NCBI GenBank assembly: GCA_051439375.1
Contig: JBFRWB010000199.1
Coordinates: 1-51,837, forward strand
Direction: 5' to 3'
DNA length: 51,837 bases
Source of the DNA: JBGTGT01 sp051439375
Lineage (GTDB): Bacteria; Cyanobacteriota; Cyanobacteriia; Cyanobacteriales; Microcystaceae
Made by a program: the position numbers and the translations under genes. Under the pieces are notes generated by a model. It searched no databases. It saw only the letters and a list, made by a program, of their open reading frames with translations, and was not told the origin of the DNA. Below are positions 8,874 through 16,256 of this stretch, in pieces; within the stretch, counting starts at the first letter, position 1; every line of letters starts with the position of its first letter.

Positions 8874-9878
8874 CTATTTAGGGAGTGCATAAATTTGACC
8901 ATCTAATAAGAGGCGAGTAATGCCTTTATCTGCTAAATAAGGATAGGTTTTCTCAAAGATTTTACCATCAGGGACTTTAATCACCCGTTGCGATCGCTTA
9001 GAAAACCGTCGGGCGACTCGATGATTATCAAAAATAGGTAACGTCCGTTGAGAGACTTCTTCGTCGGGAATCTTGCCTAAATGGGTGAATTCTCGCAGCG
9101 GACAGGTAATTAACTCCGCCATGCGATCAATCACAAGGTAACAAGTTCTAGGGAAATCGGCATCTGCAAGGGGTAAAATTTTAATATCAGTGTTTTGAGG
9201 TAAAGAAGGCTCATATTCTTCTTCTATTTCCCCTTCCTCGTCCCATTCCTCTTCATCCTCTTCATCATCAGCAATATCTTCCCCTAACATTTCTCCCACA
9301 CTGGCCATATCGAGTTTTTCATCTTCATCTTCTTCATCATCTAAAGATTCATCAGGTAAGCTTATGTCAGGGGGTGATAGGGCTTCGGATGTTTTGCGAA
9401 GGATAGGACGTTCTTTTTTGGGTTCTTCTGCTATTTTCTCTTCTATTTGCTCTTTAGCAGCAATTACCGTTGGTTCAGATTCCTGCTCTTTCTTAATTAC
9501 TCTAGGTGTTGCAGTCGTATCAGCTTGCTCTTTTGCTATTTCCTTGGTTGTTGGGTCTTTTTTCAGTAAGATAGGGATTGACTCAGTATCAGTCGTTTTA
9601 TCTGAGTCTGTTGCCTTTAAATAGAGTTCTAAACTGGTTTGCTGGTCGGTTATCTCTGGTGATTTCTCAGTTTTACGACCCCTTGGGGTACGCCCAAGGC
9701 GTTTTTGTTGTATGAGGGATTCATATTCCTCACTAGACAAATTATTCTTTAAATGACGACTAATCGTAGAACTGCTGACCCCAAATTCCGCCGATAGGGT
9801 AGAGGTAGTTGCGGGAGTCTCCCGATAAAGCTTAAGAATTTCTTGTTTGTCATCCTCGGTCAATCGTTTCGCACTCAT
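8874..9878 (-). CDS. HTH protein with long acidic linker and conserved C-terminal domain
   Basis: A 334-residue protein in three parts. Residues 1-50 form a transposase/resolvase-like helix-turn-helix (DKQEILKLYRETPATTSTLSAEFGVSSSTISRHL), followed by a basic RTPRGRKTEK patch. Residues ~75-230 are low complexity, with long Asp/Glu runs (DDEEDEDEKLD, DDEEDEEEWDEEGEIEEEYE). Residues ~235-334 form a compact domain starting ILPLADADFPRTCYLVIDRMAEL and ending in RLLLDGQIYALPK. No catalytic transposase residues are present, so this looks like a chromosomal DNA-binding regulator. It is transcribed away from carA. I do not recognise the C-terminal domain. Confidence 0.75.
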   Translation of the reverse strand: MSAKRLTEDDKQEILKLYRETPATTSTLSAEFGVSSSTISRHLKNNLSSEEYESLIQQKRLGRTPRGRKTEKSPEITDQQTSLELYLKATDSDKTTDTESIPILLKKDPTTKEIAKEQADTTATPRVIKKEQESEPTVIAAKEQIEEKIAEEPKKERPILRKTSEALSPPDISLPDESLDDEEDEDEKLDMASVGEMLGEDIADDEEDEEEWDEEGEIEEEYEPSLPQNTDIKILPLADADFPRTCYLVIDRMAELITCPLREFTHLGKIPDEEVSQRTLPIFDNHRVARRFSKRSQRVIKVPDGKIFEKTYPYLADKGITRLLLDGQIYALPK

Positions 9879-10069
9879 GGGAATTTACCTACCTTTGCAG
9901 CACATTAACAGCCCCTTTAGTAGTCTATCGCATTTGATATGATTAACGGTTGTCGATAGAAGCCTAAATCATTGAGGGTCAGAATTTACAGAATAACCTA
10001 AGATTGTTCCTCTCGATCTAGTCTATCGTTCAGCATTTTTTCTTCTTGGCAAACTCACAAAAAACAACT

Positions 10070-11215
10070 ATGACAATTACAATGGGGAAACCTGCCTTAC
10101 TGGTTCTAGCAGATGGAACAGCTTACACGGGATGGTCAGTCGGTGCAGAGGGAACAACAATGGGAGAGGTGGTTTTCAACACGGGAATGACAGGATATCA
10201 AGAAGTTTTAACCGATCCAAGCTATTGCGGTCAAATTGTTACCTTTACCTATCCTGAATTGGGTAACACAGGGGTTAACCCCGATGATGAAGAATCCACC
10301 CATCCGCAAGTTAAAGGCTTAATTGCCCGTAATATTACGTTTCGTCCTAGTAATTGGCGTTCTACCCAATCTTTACCCGATTATCTTCAGGAAAATAATA
10401 TAATTGGCATTTATGGCTTGGATACTCGTTCGCTTACCCGTCGTTTACGCATCACGGGTTCAATGAATGGGGCGATTTCTACGGAAATTCTTGAACCTAT
10501 GAACCTTTTACACAAGTTACAAGAAGCCCCCGATATGACAGGGTTAAACTTAGTGAAGGAAGTTACCACCCCAGAAGTCTATGAGTGGACTCAACCCACT
10601 GATTCTCATTGGGAATTTGCAACAGGTAACGTTGAAAAGGATGGTGAACCTTTAACGGTTGTGGCGGTTGATTTTGGAGTAAAACGCAATATCTTACGTC
10701 GTTTAGCTAGTTACGGCTGCCGAGTCATCGTTGTCCCTGCAAATACCCCGCCAGAAGAGATTTTAACGTACAATCCTGATGGTATTTTTCTGTCGAATGG
10801 CCCCGGTGATCCTTCAGCAGTGGCAGAAGGCATTGAAACAGCTAAGGTATTGTTAGAAGCGAAAAAACCTACCTTTGGGATCTGTATGGGACACCAAATT
10901 TTAGGGTTATCATTAGGGGCAAAGACCTTTAAGCTAAAGTTTGGTCATCGAGGTTTAAACCAACCCGCAGGGTTAAGTCAACAGGTGGAAATTACCAGTC
11001 AAAATCATGGCTTTGCAGTAACGGAAGATTCTTTAAACCCAGAGGTAGAGATTACCCATTTAAACCTTAATGATCGCACCGTCGCAGGATTGCGTCATAA
11101 AAGTCTTCCTTTCTTTTCGGTACAATATCACCCTGAAGCAAGTCCGGGCCCCCATGATGCGGACTATCTCTTTGGTAAATTTGTAGAAATGATGCGAGAA
11201 GCGAAGGTTGGTTAA
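10070..11215 (+). CDS. carA: Carbamoyl-phosphate synthase small (glutaminase) subunit
   Basis: CarA hydrolyses glutamine and passes ammonia to CarB for carbamoyl phosphate, feeding arginine and pyrimidine synthesis. The N-terminal domain shows GEVVFNTGMTGYQEVLTDPSY and TYPELGNTGVN. The class I amidotransferase domain has the nucleophile in FGICMGHQILGLSLG and the His-Glu pair in QYHPEASPGPHDADYLF. The frame is open back to a TTG at 10046, but residues before MTITMGKPALLVLADG are not family-like. I therefore place the start at the ATG at 10070; another ATG at 10082 is equally close to the usual start. carB is not nearby, as is common in cyanobacteria. Confidence 0.96.
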   Translation: MTITMGKPALLVLADGTAYTGWSVGAEGTTMGEVVFNTGMTGYQEVLTDPSYCGQIVTFTYPELGNTGVNPDDEESTHPQVKGLIARNITFRPSNWRSTQSLPDYLQENNIIGIYGLDTRSLTRRLRITGSMNGAISTEILEPMNLLHKLQEAPDMTGLNLVKEVTTPEVYEWTQPTDSHWEFATGNVEKDGEPLTVVAVDFGVKRNILRRLASYGCRVIVVPANTPPEEILTYNPDGIFLSNGPGDPSAVAEGIETAKVLLEAKKPTFGICMGHQILGLSLGAKTFKLKFGHRGLNQPAGLSQQVEITSQNHGFAVTEDSLNPEVEITHLNLNDRTVAGLRHKSLPFFSVQYHPEASPGPHDADYLFGKFVEMMREAKVG

Positions 11216-11270
11216 GGTGTCGGGTTTCAGGTGTTGGGTTTCAGGTGTCGGGTTTCGGGTGTCGGGTGTT
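11216..11270. repeat. GGTGTCGGGTTTC-type short tandem repeat
   Basis: Begins right after the carA stop codon. Four to five degenerate units of 13-14 bases (GGTGTCGGGTTTCA, GGTGTTGGGTTTCA, GGTGTCGGGTTTCG) stand in a row. It is non-coding on both strands in any convincing sense. Confidence 0.75.
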
Positions 11271-11296
11271 ATAGCCGTACCAGATAAGGTGTTTGA

Positions 11297-11330
11297 CACT
11301 CCCCACACTCCCCACACTCCCCACACTCCC
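11297..11330. repeat. Tandem repeat of CACTCCCCA
   Basis: The 9-base unit CACTCCCCA is repeated 3.8 times between the convergent carA and the cDPG-synthase-like gene. Together with 11216-11270 it fills nearly the whole gap. A minus-strand open frame that spans it is a by-product of the repeat. Confidence 0.85.
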
Positions 11331-11339
11331 TCCTATGAA

Positions 11340-12677
11340 TCAGCAAACCTTATCCAAAAATTGATTAACCATCGCTGTTAAGTCGGATGTTCCGACTTCT
11401 GCTAACTCATAACGAGCGCGGATAATTGGCTTATTCACCTTAATTAAGGCTGATAAATCGCTAGGAGTCGCTGAAACGACCACATCTGCATCACTACGGT
11501 TAATGGTATCCGCTAAGGCTTGTAACTGAGCCGGAAAGTATCCCATTGCGGGTAAAATGTGGCTAAGATGAGGATACTTTTGATAAACTTTAGCGATGTC
11601 TGGTGCAGCAAAAGGACGAGGATCAATGATTTCGGCTGCTTTAGCGTTCTTTGCAGCCACATATCCTGCACCATACCCCATTCCTCCGTGAGTGGTAGTA
11701 GGACCATCTTCAATGACTAAAACTCGGCGATCGCATACGGCACTGGGATCATCTAAGGTGATAGGAGAGGCGGTTTGTATGATTTTCGCTGTGGGATTGA
11801 CTTTTTGTATCGTTTGTATTGTTTTTTCAATGTCTCCAGGTTTCGCTACATCTACTTTGGGAATGAGGGCAATATCGGCTAAACGTAACACCATTTCCCC
11901 CGGATGATAATGGGTTTCATCCCCCACACGAAGCGGATCGGTTAATACAAGGTGTAAATCGGGTTTGATAAAGGGAAAATCATTGTTTCCGCCATCCCAT
12001 AACAAAATATCTGCTTCTGACTGGGCTTTTTCCATAATTAGCCCATAGTCAACCCCTGCATAAACAATATTTCCCGCAGCAATATGAGGTTCGTATTCTT
12101 CTCGTTCTTCGACAGTACAGTCGGCGGCAGTTAAATCTTCTAAAGTGGCAAAACGCTGTACTTTTTGCTTCTCTAAGTCCCCGTAGGGCATGGGATGGCG
12201 AATCGCAGCGCATTTAAAGCCTCTTTGTCGTAATAACTTGGATAACCATCGTGTGGTTTGAGATTTACCGCAGCCCGTTCGTACGGCAGAGATGGCAATC
12301 ACGGGGATATTTGCCGTTAAATAGGTGCTTTTCGTCCCTAAAAGTTGAAAATTTGCCCCAGATGCTAAAACACTCGATGCAATGTGCATTACTTCTGTAT
12401 GTTTGACATCGCTGTAAGCAAAAACAACAGTATCTATATTTTCCTTTTGACAAAGGCTTTCCAATTCAGATTGTTCGACAATAGGAATCCCATTGGGGTA
12501 CAAGTCTCCTGCGAGACTGGGGGGATAGGAACGGCCTGCAATTCCTGAAATTTGGGTAGCAGTAAAAGCAATAACTTCGCAGTCGGGATTATTTCGATAA
12601 AATTGGTTGAAATTATGGAAATCTCGTCCAGCAGCCCCCATAATAACAATGCGTTTGCGAGTGTTTGGAGTAATCAT
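11340..12677 (-). CDS. Cyclic 2,3-diphosphoglycerate synthase-like P-loop GTPase
   Basis: A 445-residue protein. Residues 8-130 form a Rossmann-like domain (RIVIMGAAGRDFHNFN). A P-loop NTPase follows with Walker A AVRTGCGKSQTTRW, a DILLWDGGNNDFPF acidic block, and a VIEDGPTTTHGGMGYGAGYVAA glycine-rich segment. This architecture matches proteins annotated as cyclic 2,3-diphosphoglycerate synthetase, known biochemically from methanogenic archaea, where the product is a thermoprotectant. Whether the bacterial relatives make the same compound is not established to my knowledge. The gene is convergent with carA and has no partner gene on its strand. Confidence 0.8.
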   Translation of the reverse strand: MITPNTRKRIVIMGAAGRDFHNFNQFYRNNPDCEVIAFTATQISGIAGRSYPPSLAGDLYPNGIPIVEQSELESLCQKENIDTVVFAYSDVKHTEVMHIASSVLASGANFQLLGTKSTYLTANIPVIAISAVRTGCGKSQTTRWLSKLLRQRGFKCAAIRHPMPYGDLEKQKVQRFATLEDLTAADCTVEEREEYEPHIAAGNIVYAGVDYGLIMEKAQSEADILLWDGGNNDFPFIKPDLHLVLTDPLRVGDETHYHPGEMVLRLADIALIPKVDVAKPGDIEKTIQTIQKVNPTAKIIQTASPITLDDPSAVCDRRVLVIEDGPTTTHGGMGYGAGYVAAKNAKAAEIIDPRPFAAPDIAKVYQKYPHLSHILPAMGYFPAQLQALADTINRSDADVVVSATPSDLSALIKVNKPIIRARYELAEVGTSDLTAMVNQFLDKVC

Positions 12678-12957
12678 GATTTTTTGGCAGAAAGTTTAGG
12701 TTAAATTTAGTTAAAAACAACCTTAAATAAGGTTTATTTACGCTTTACTTTATTTTAAAAGCAATGATCGCTCAATCTATTGAGATTTTATAGTTCTTTA
12801 CATTATTCATTATTCATAGGACTTAGACAGGAAGCACCCCATTTTTGCCAAAATATAATTCATGCTGGAGGGTGTTTGACAGTTAGGATCTCAGCAAACC
12901 CAGTTAGTGCAAAATGTTTGCCTTTTGCCTTGCCTATAGGGCGACAGGAGAGGTAGT
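12678..12957. other. Intergenic region
   Basis: 280 bases between the start of the cDPG-synthase-like gene and the end of the first Uma2 gene. It contains TAGGACTTAGACAGGAAG (near 12827), which resembles half of the palindrome at 25327, and TTTGCCTTTTGCCTTGCC, a simple-sequence-like stretch. No gene is visible. Confidence 0.45.
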
Positions 12958-13632
12958 TTAAAGATCATCAGGGTTAATGTTGAGTTCTCTCAATTTCTTG
13001 GCTAATTTTTCAGCCCGTTGGCTTTCTTGATCTGCCCGTTGGTTTGCTTGATCTGCCCTTTGTTTTTCTTCGGTGTAACTGGTAAATACCTCTCCGTTAG
13101 GATGATAAAGTTTTAATTCAGGGTTAGCTACTTCAAAACGAATCTGTAACCGAGGACTGACCCAACCATTCATTTCTTCAATCGTTTTTAAACCATTTTC
13201 TCCCTGTATTAAACCACTTAACTCATTTTTATTGGTATCATAGATATAATATTCCTCTACCCCATAACTCTGATAAAACAGTAGTTTACGACTCATTTCT
13301 GTTGGGGTATTACTCGGAGATAGGATTTCAAAAACGACTTGAGGGGCAATGTTTTCCTCTTTCCATTGTTGATAAGATCTCCTTTCTCCTTTTGGTCTTC
13401 CAAAGATAACCATAACATCAGGGGCTTGACTTTTTTTATTATTTCCTTCCTCTGGATACCAAAGTAAATCCCCTGCAATAAACACCGTTTCATCCTGTGC
13501 GAATAACCAATCTAAGTTAGTTTTAATGGTCGTAATCCAACGAAACTGTAAGGTGTTATCGGCCATTGGTTTTCCATCGCTTTCGGGGTAAATAATGTCT
13601 TTGTTGGTAATGGAATTAATTTGTATGACCAT
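12958..13632 (-). CDS. Uma2 family endonuclease-like protein (DUF820)
   Basis: A PD-(D/E)xK-fold protein of the Uma2 group, very abundant in cyanobacteria. Visible blocks are APDVMVIFG (catalytic Asp), PQVVFEILSPSNT (catalytic Glu), and KLLFYQSYGVEEYYIYD. The C-terminal ~35 residues are a coiled coil of QRADQ repeats ending in LRELNINPDDL. The open frame extends to a TTG at 13650; I prefer the ATG at 13632. The physiological role of Uma2 proteins is unclear. A diverged paralogue with a different coiled-coil tail is at 50940-51728. Confidence 0.85.
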   Translation of the reverse strand: MVIQINSITNKDIIYPESDGKPMADNTLQFRWITTIKTNLDWLFAQDETVFIAGDLLWYPEEGNNKKSQAPDVMVIFGRPKGERRSYQQWKEENIAPQVVFEILSPSNTPTEMSRKLLFYQSYGVEEYYIYDTNKNELSGLIQGENGLKTIEEMNGWVSPRLQIRFEVANPELKLYHPNGEVFTSYTEEKQRADQANQRADQESQRAEKLAKKLRELNINPDDL

Positions 13633-13657
13633 AATTATTGAACGGTTCAATTAATTT

Positions 13658-13900
13658 TCATGACTCGGTAAAGCGTTGAGAAATCTTTTTAATTCCCCAG
13701 CTTAAGAATGCACCTAAAAATAAGATACCAATGGCTGGATTAAAGACAGGAATCCATAATTTATACCAAAGATCCAAGCCTAATGGAATATCTAAGGAAT
13801 GACCAATAACAGCGATCGCAAACCAGAAGAAGCCCAAAAATACAACAAATACATCGGCAATTAAGAGGCGATCTAACCATATTAAAAGGGTATCTTTCAT
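13658..13900 (-). CDS. Small two-helix membrane protein (80 aa)
   Basis: The ATG at 13900 is preceded by AAGGAGAG at good spacing, which fixes the start. The longer frame running back into the acyl-ACP reductase gene is spurious. Two hydrophobic segments (LLIADVFVVFLGFFWFAIAVIG and FNPAIGILFLGAFLSWGIK) separated by a polar loop (DIPLGLDLWYKLW) predict a double-pass inner-membrane protein with a basic C-terminus. No family recognised with confidence. It lies 95 bases downstream of the acyl-ACP reductase, with a terminator-like hairpin between. Confidence 0.75.
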   Translation of the reverse strand: MKDTLLIWLDRLLIADVFVVFLGFFWFAIAVIGHSLDIPLGLDLWYKLWIPVFNPAIGILFLGAFLSWGIKKISQRFTES

Positions 13901-13965
13901 GTTGTTAATTCTCTCCTTGAATCTAGTTATTATTATATATTCACTCAAGTTAAGTATAACTGGCA

Positions 13966-13988
13966 CTGGGTGGGCAAAGCCAACCCAG
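13966..13988 (-). terminator. Hairpin downstream of acyl-ACP reductase
   Basis: The arms CTGGGT and ACCCAG, with inner GGC/GCC and an AAA loop, make a strong stem ending 6 bases past the reductase stop codon. There is no long T-run, so it may attenuate or stabilise mRNA rather than fully terminate. Confidence 0.5.
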
Positions 13989-13994
13989 CCAATT

Positions 13995-15014
13995 TTAAGC
14001 TTCAATGGGTTTGAAACCATGTCTGACGGAAAATTCACCGATTTTCTCCATCTTATCCACAGTAATTTGATTACGTCCCCAAGAAAAACTTGTGTGATAC
14101 TGTTCAAATTCTAGTAGCATTGCTTCAGCAAAACAGGCGAACATTTGACGGGATGGCACGTCCATACTGACAATTTGCATAATTTTCCAGTCAATATCAA
14201 GGGAATGTTCCACAATTCCGCCATTTAAAACAGTAATATCAGGATGTTGCACTTTTGTTCCTAAATTTTTAGGATAACCCCCATCAATGATTAAACAGGG
14301 TTTTTTCAGGGTTTCTGCCTTGATTTCTACTCCTTTCGGCATACTAGCCACCCAAACAATAATATCAGCTAGGGGTAAGGCTTCTTCGAGTCCCATAATT
14401 TTACCCCGTCCTAATTCATCTTGCAGGGCGTTTAAACGCTCTTTATTACGGGCAATATAAAGTAAATCGGCCACATCTGTCTTTTTATCTAACCAACGGC
14501 AGACTGCACTGCCAATATCACCTGTTGCACCACAAACCGCGACAGTAGCTTTCGATAAGTCGATATTTAGGTTTTGGGAAACCGTTTCCACTTGACGACA
14601 AATTACATATGCAGTATGGGTGTTTCCTGTGGTGAAGCGATTAAAATCTAGTTCTACATTACGGACTTGACGATTTTTTTTGAGATCAAATTCTTCAAAA
14701 ATAATAGAAGAAAAGCCGCCTAATGCGGTAATGTTTAAATCCACCTTTTGTGCTAAGGCCATGGCGTTAAGAATTTTCCGAATTGCTGCTTTTACGCGTC
14801 GGTTTGTCAGCATTTCGGGTAAAAAACAAGACTCTACATATTTTCCTTCGATGCTTTGTCCCGTAACGCTTTTCACATGGAAATGATCTACAATTTGAGG
14901 GGGGGCTGAACACCAAAAATCTAGACCTTGATTGGCGTATTCAGGATAACCAAGGGCTTCAGCAACGGATTGAGCGTGTTCTAGACTGGTAAGATGACCG
15001 ATAAGACCAAACAT
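13995..15014 (-). CDS. aar: Long-chain acyl-[acyl-carrier-protein] reductase (AAR)
   Basis: AAR reduces fatty acyl-ACP to fatty aldehyde with NAD(P)H, the first step of cyanobacterial alkane/alkene synthesis. The 339-residue product begins MFGLIGHLTSLEHAQ and carries the Rossmann motif VCGATGDIGSAVCRWL. It ends with the MDVPSRQMFACFAEAMLLEFE block, which contains the Cys thought to hold the acyl thioester. Length matches the family. The partner aldehyde deformylating oxygenase, usually adjacent, is not in this window; the upstream gene is an unrelated aldo/keto reductase 167 bases away. Confidence 0.95.
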   Translation of the reverse strand: MFGLIGHLTSLEHAQSVAEALGYPEYANQGLDFWCSAPPQIVDHFHVKSVTGQSIEGKYVESCFLPEMLTNRRVKAAIRKILNAMALAQKVDLNITALGGFSSIIFEEFDLKKNRQVRNVELDFNRFTTGNTHTAYVICRQVETVSQNLNIDLSKATVAVCGATGDIGSAVCRWLDKKTDVADLLYIARNKERLNALQDELGRGKIMGLEEALPLADIIVWVASMPKGVEIKAETLKKPCLIIDGGYPKNLGTKVQHPDITVLNGGIVEHSLDIDWKIMQIVSMDVPSRQMFACFAEAMLLEFEQYHTSFSWGRNQITVDKMEKIGEFSVRHGFKPIEA

Positions 15015-15181
15015 GAATAAGCTAGGGTAAAAATGAAACGATAAACAGATTTTTTCAAATCATAGGGGTTAAGACATCTCCTCATCATATCAGGGTTTTG
15101 ACTTTTTTGCTTATTTACATTTCATCCATAAACTTTTCCAGATTACTTAACTAATCACAGGTTGATAGTATAAATTAAAGC

Positions 15182-16144
15182 CTAAGTCCATTGACGAAAG
15201 AATGTGGTTTCTTGCCAGAGATTAACCGTTTTCTGTTCAATCTTTTCCATCGCAATTGAGTCTAGGGATTGATAATTTTGAGCAACTTTAACATTACTTG
15301 TTAATTGAGGAATATTTTCGGCTGCAATGATGCAACTATTGACTCCTTCTAAGGATAAAACATAACCCATTGCCTCTTCCATGCCATTGAGTCCCCCCTG
15401 TTTCAATAATCTTCCATAGGCCGGAATCTTCATTCCGATAACCCCTACTTCTTTTTCTTGCGCAGTCGGCAGCACAGTGGAAGAAAATGGACGAGGATGG
15501 TGAATATCTGAGGCATTTAGGGATATAAGTGTCATATCAAAGGGATAACGCCCTATTCCTTCTGCGATAACATCTGGTTCATGGTGACCTGTAATGCCTG
15601 AGAAACGAATAAGTTTCTGTTCCTTGGCTTCTTCAATGGCTTTCACTGCACCATTTTTGGCAAAAATCTGGTCTAATTCTTCCATAAAAGAAACATGATG
15701 CAATTGCCATATATCTAGGTAGTCTGTATTTAATCTTTTGAGAGATTTCTCTAGTTCTCGCCATGCACCATCTCGGTTGCGTTGTGCGGTTTTACTGGCT
15801 AAAATAATCTGGGGACGATAGGGACGTAAAGCCACGCCTAGATAATCTTCGCTGGGGCCATAGTTGGCTGCGGTGTCAAAATAACGAATTCCTAAGCGAA
15901 TGGCTGCTTCTATAAGATCATAAGAATTTTTTTCTTCTCCCCATTTGGAAAGGGGGGTTTTCCCTGCACCACCTAAGCCTAAAAGGGGGAGAGATAGCCC
16001 TGTTTTGCCCAAAGGACGTTCTGGCATGGGTTTAGTCGGGATAGGCATGGCTAAAGATTGATTTTCTTGACGTTTACAGGCAATGCTACCCATCATTGTC
16101 ATTGCTGATAAAAGTAAGTTTCGTCTTGTTGTTCGATGACTCAT
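15182..16144 (-). CDS. Aldo/keto reductase with twin-arginine-type leader
   Basis: A 320-residue TIM-barrel oxidoreductase of the aldo/keto reductase superfamily. The tetrad is visible: Asp and Tyr in YFDTAANYGPSE, Lys in ILASKTAQ, His in WQLHHVS. The first ~35 residues are unusual for the family: TTRRNLLLSAMTMMGSIACKR has a twin arginine, a hydrophobic stretch and a Cys at a lipobox-like place. This suggests Tat export and perhaps lipid anchoring. If it is exported it must use a periplasmic reductant or cofactor loaded before export. Substrate unknown. Confidence 0.88.
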   Translation of the reverse strand: MSHRTTRRNLLLSAMTMMGSIACKRQENQSLAMPIPTKPMPERPLGKTGLSLPLLGLGGAGKTPLSKWGEEKNSYDLIEAAIRLGIRYFDTAANYGPSEDYLGVALRPYRPQIILASKTAQRNRDGAWRELEKSLKRLNTDYLDIWQLHHVSFMEELDQIFAKNGAVKAIEEAKEQKLIRFSGITGHHEPDVIAEGIGRYPFDMTLISLNASDIHHPRPFSSTVLPTAQEKEVGVIGMKIPAYGRLLKQGGLNGMEEAMGYVLSLEGVNSCIIAAENIPQLTSNVKVAQNYQSLDSIAMEKIEQKTVNLWQETTFFRQWT

Positions 16145-16256
16145 TATTATTTCCTCAGCTTGAGAAATGGAACTACTTACTTTACAATGTTAGCTTAGGT
16201 TTTAAGTAAAACTGTAGAATTTTTTGCTATTTTTTTAGAGCTTTATTGCAACACTT

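Noticed and set aside
10046..10069. TTG start for carA eight codons upstream
   Set aside because: The added residues are not family-like, and the ATG at 10070 or 10082 fits the usual CarA start better.
11060..11326. 88-codon minus-strand frame across the carA end
   Set aside because: Half of it is the tandem repeat (WGVWGVWGV) and the rest is the antisense of carA.
13901..14107. N-terminal extension of the small membrane protein gene back into the acyl-ACP reductase gene
   Set aside because: The extra 69 residues overlap the reductase in another frame and include the terminator hairpin; a good ribosome site marks the ATG at 13900.
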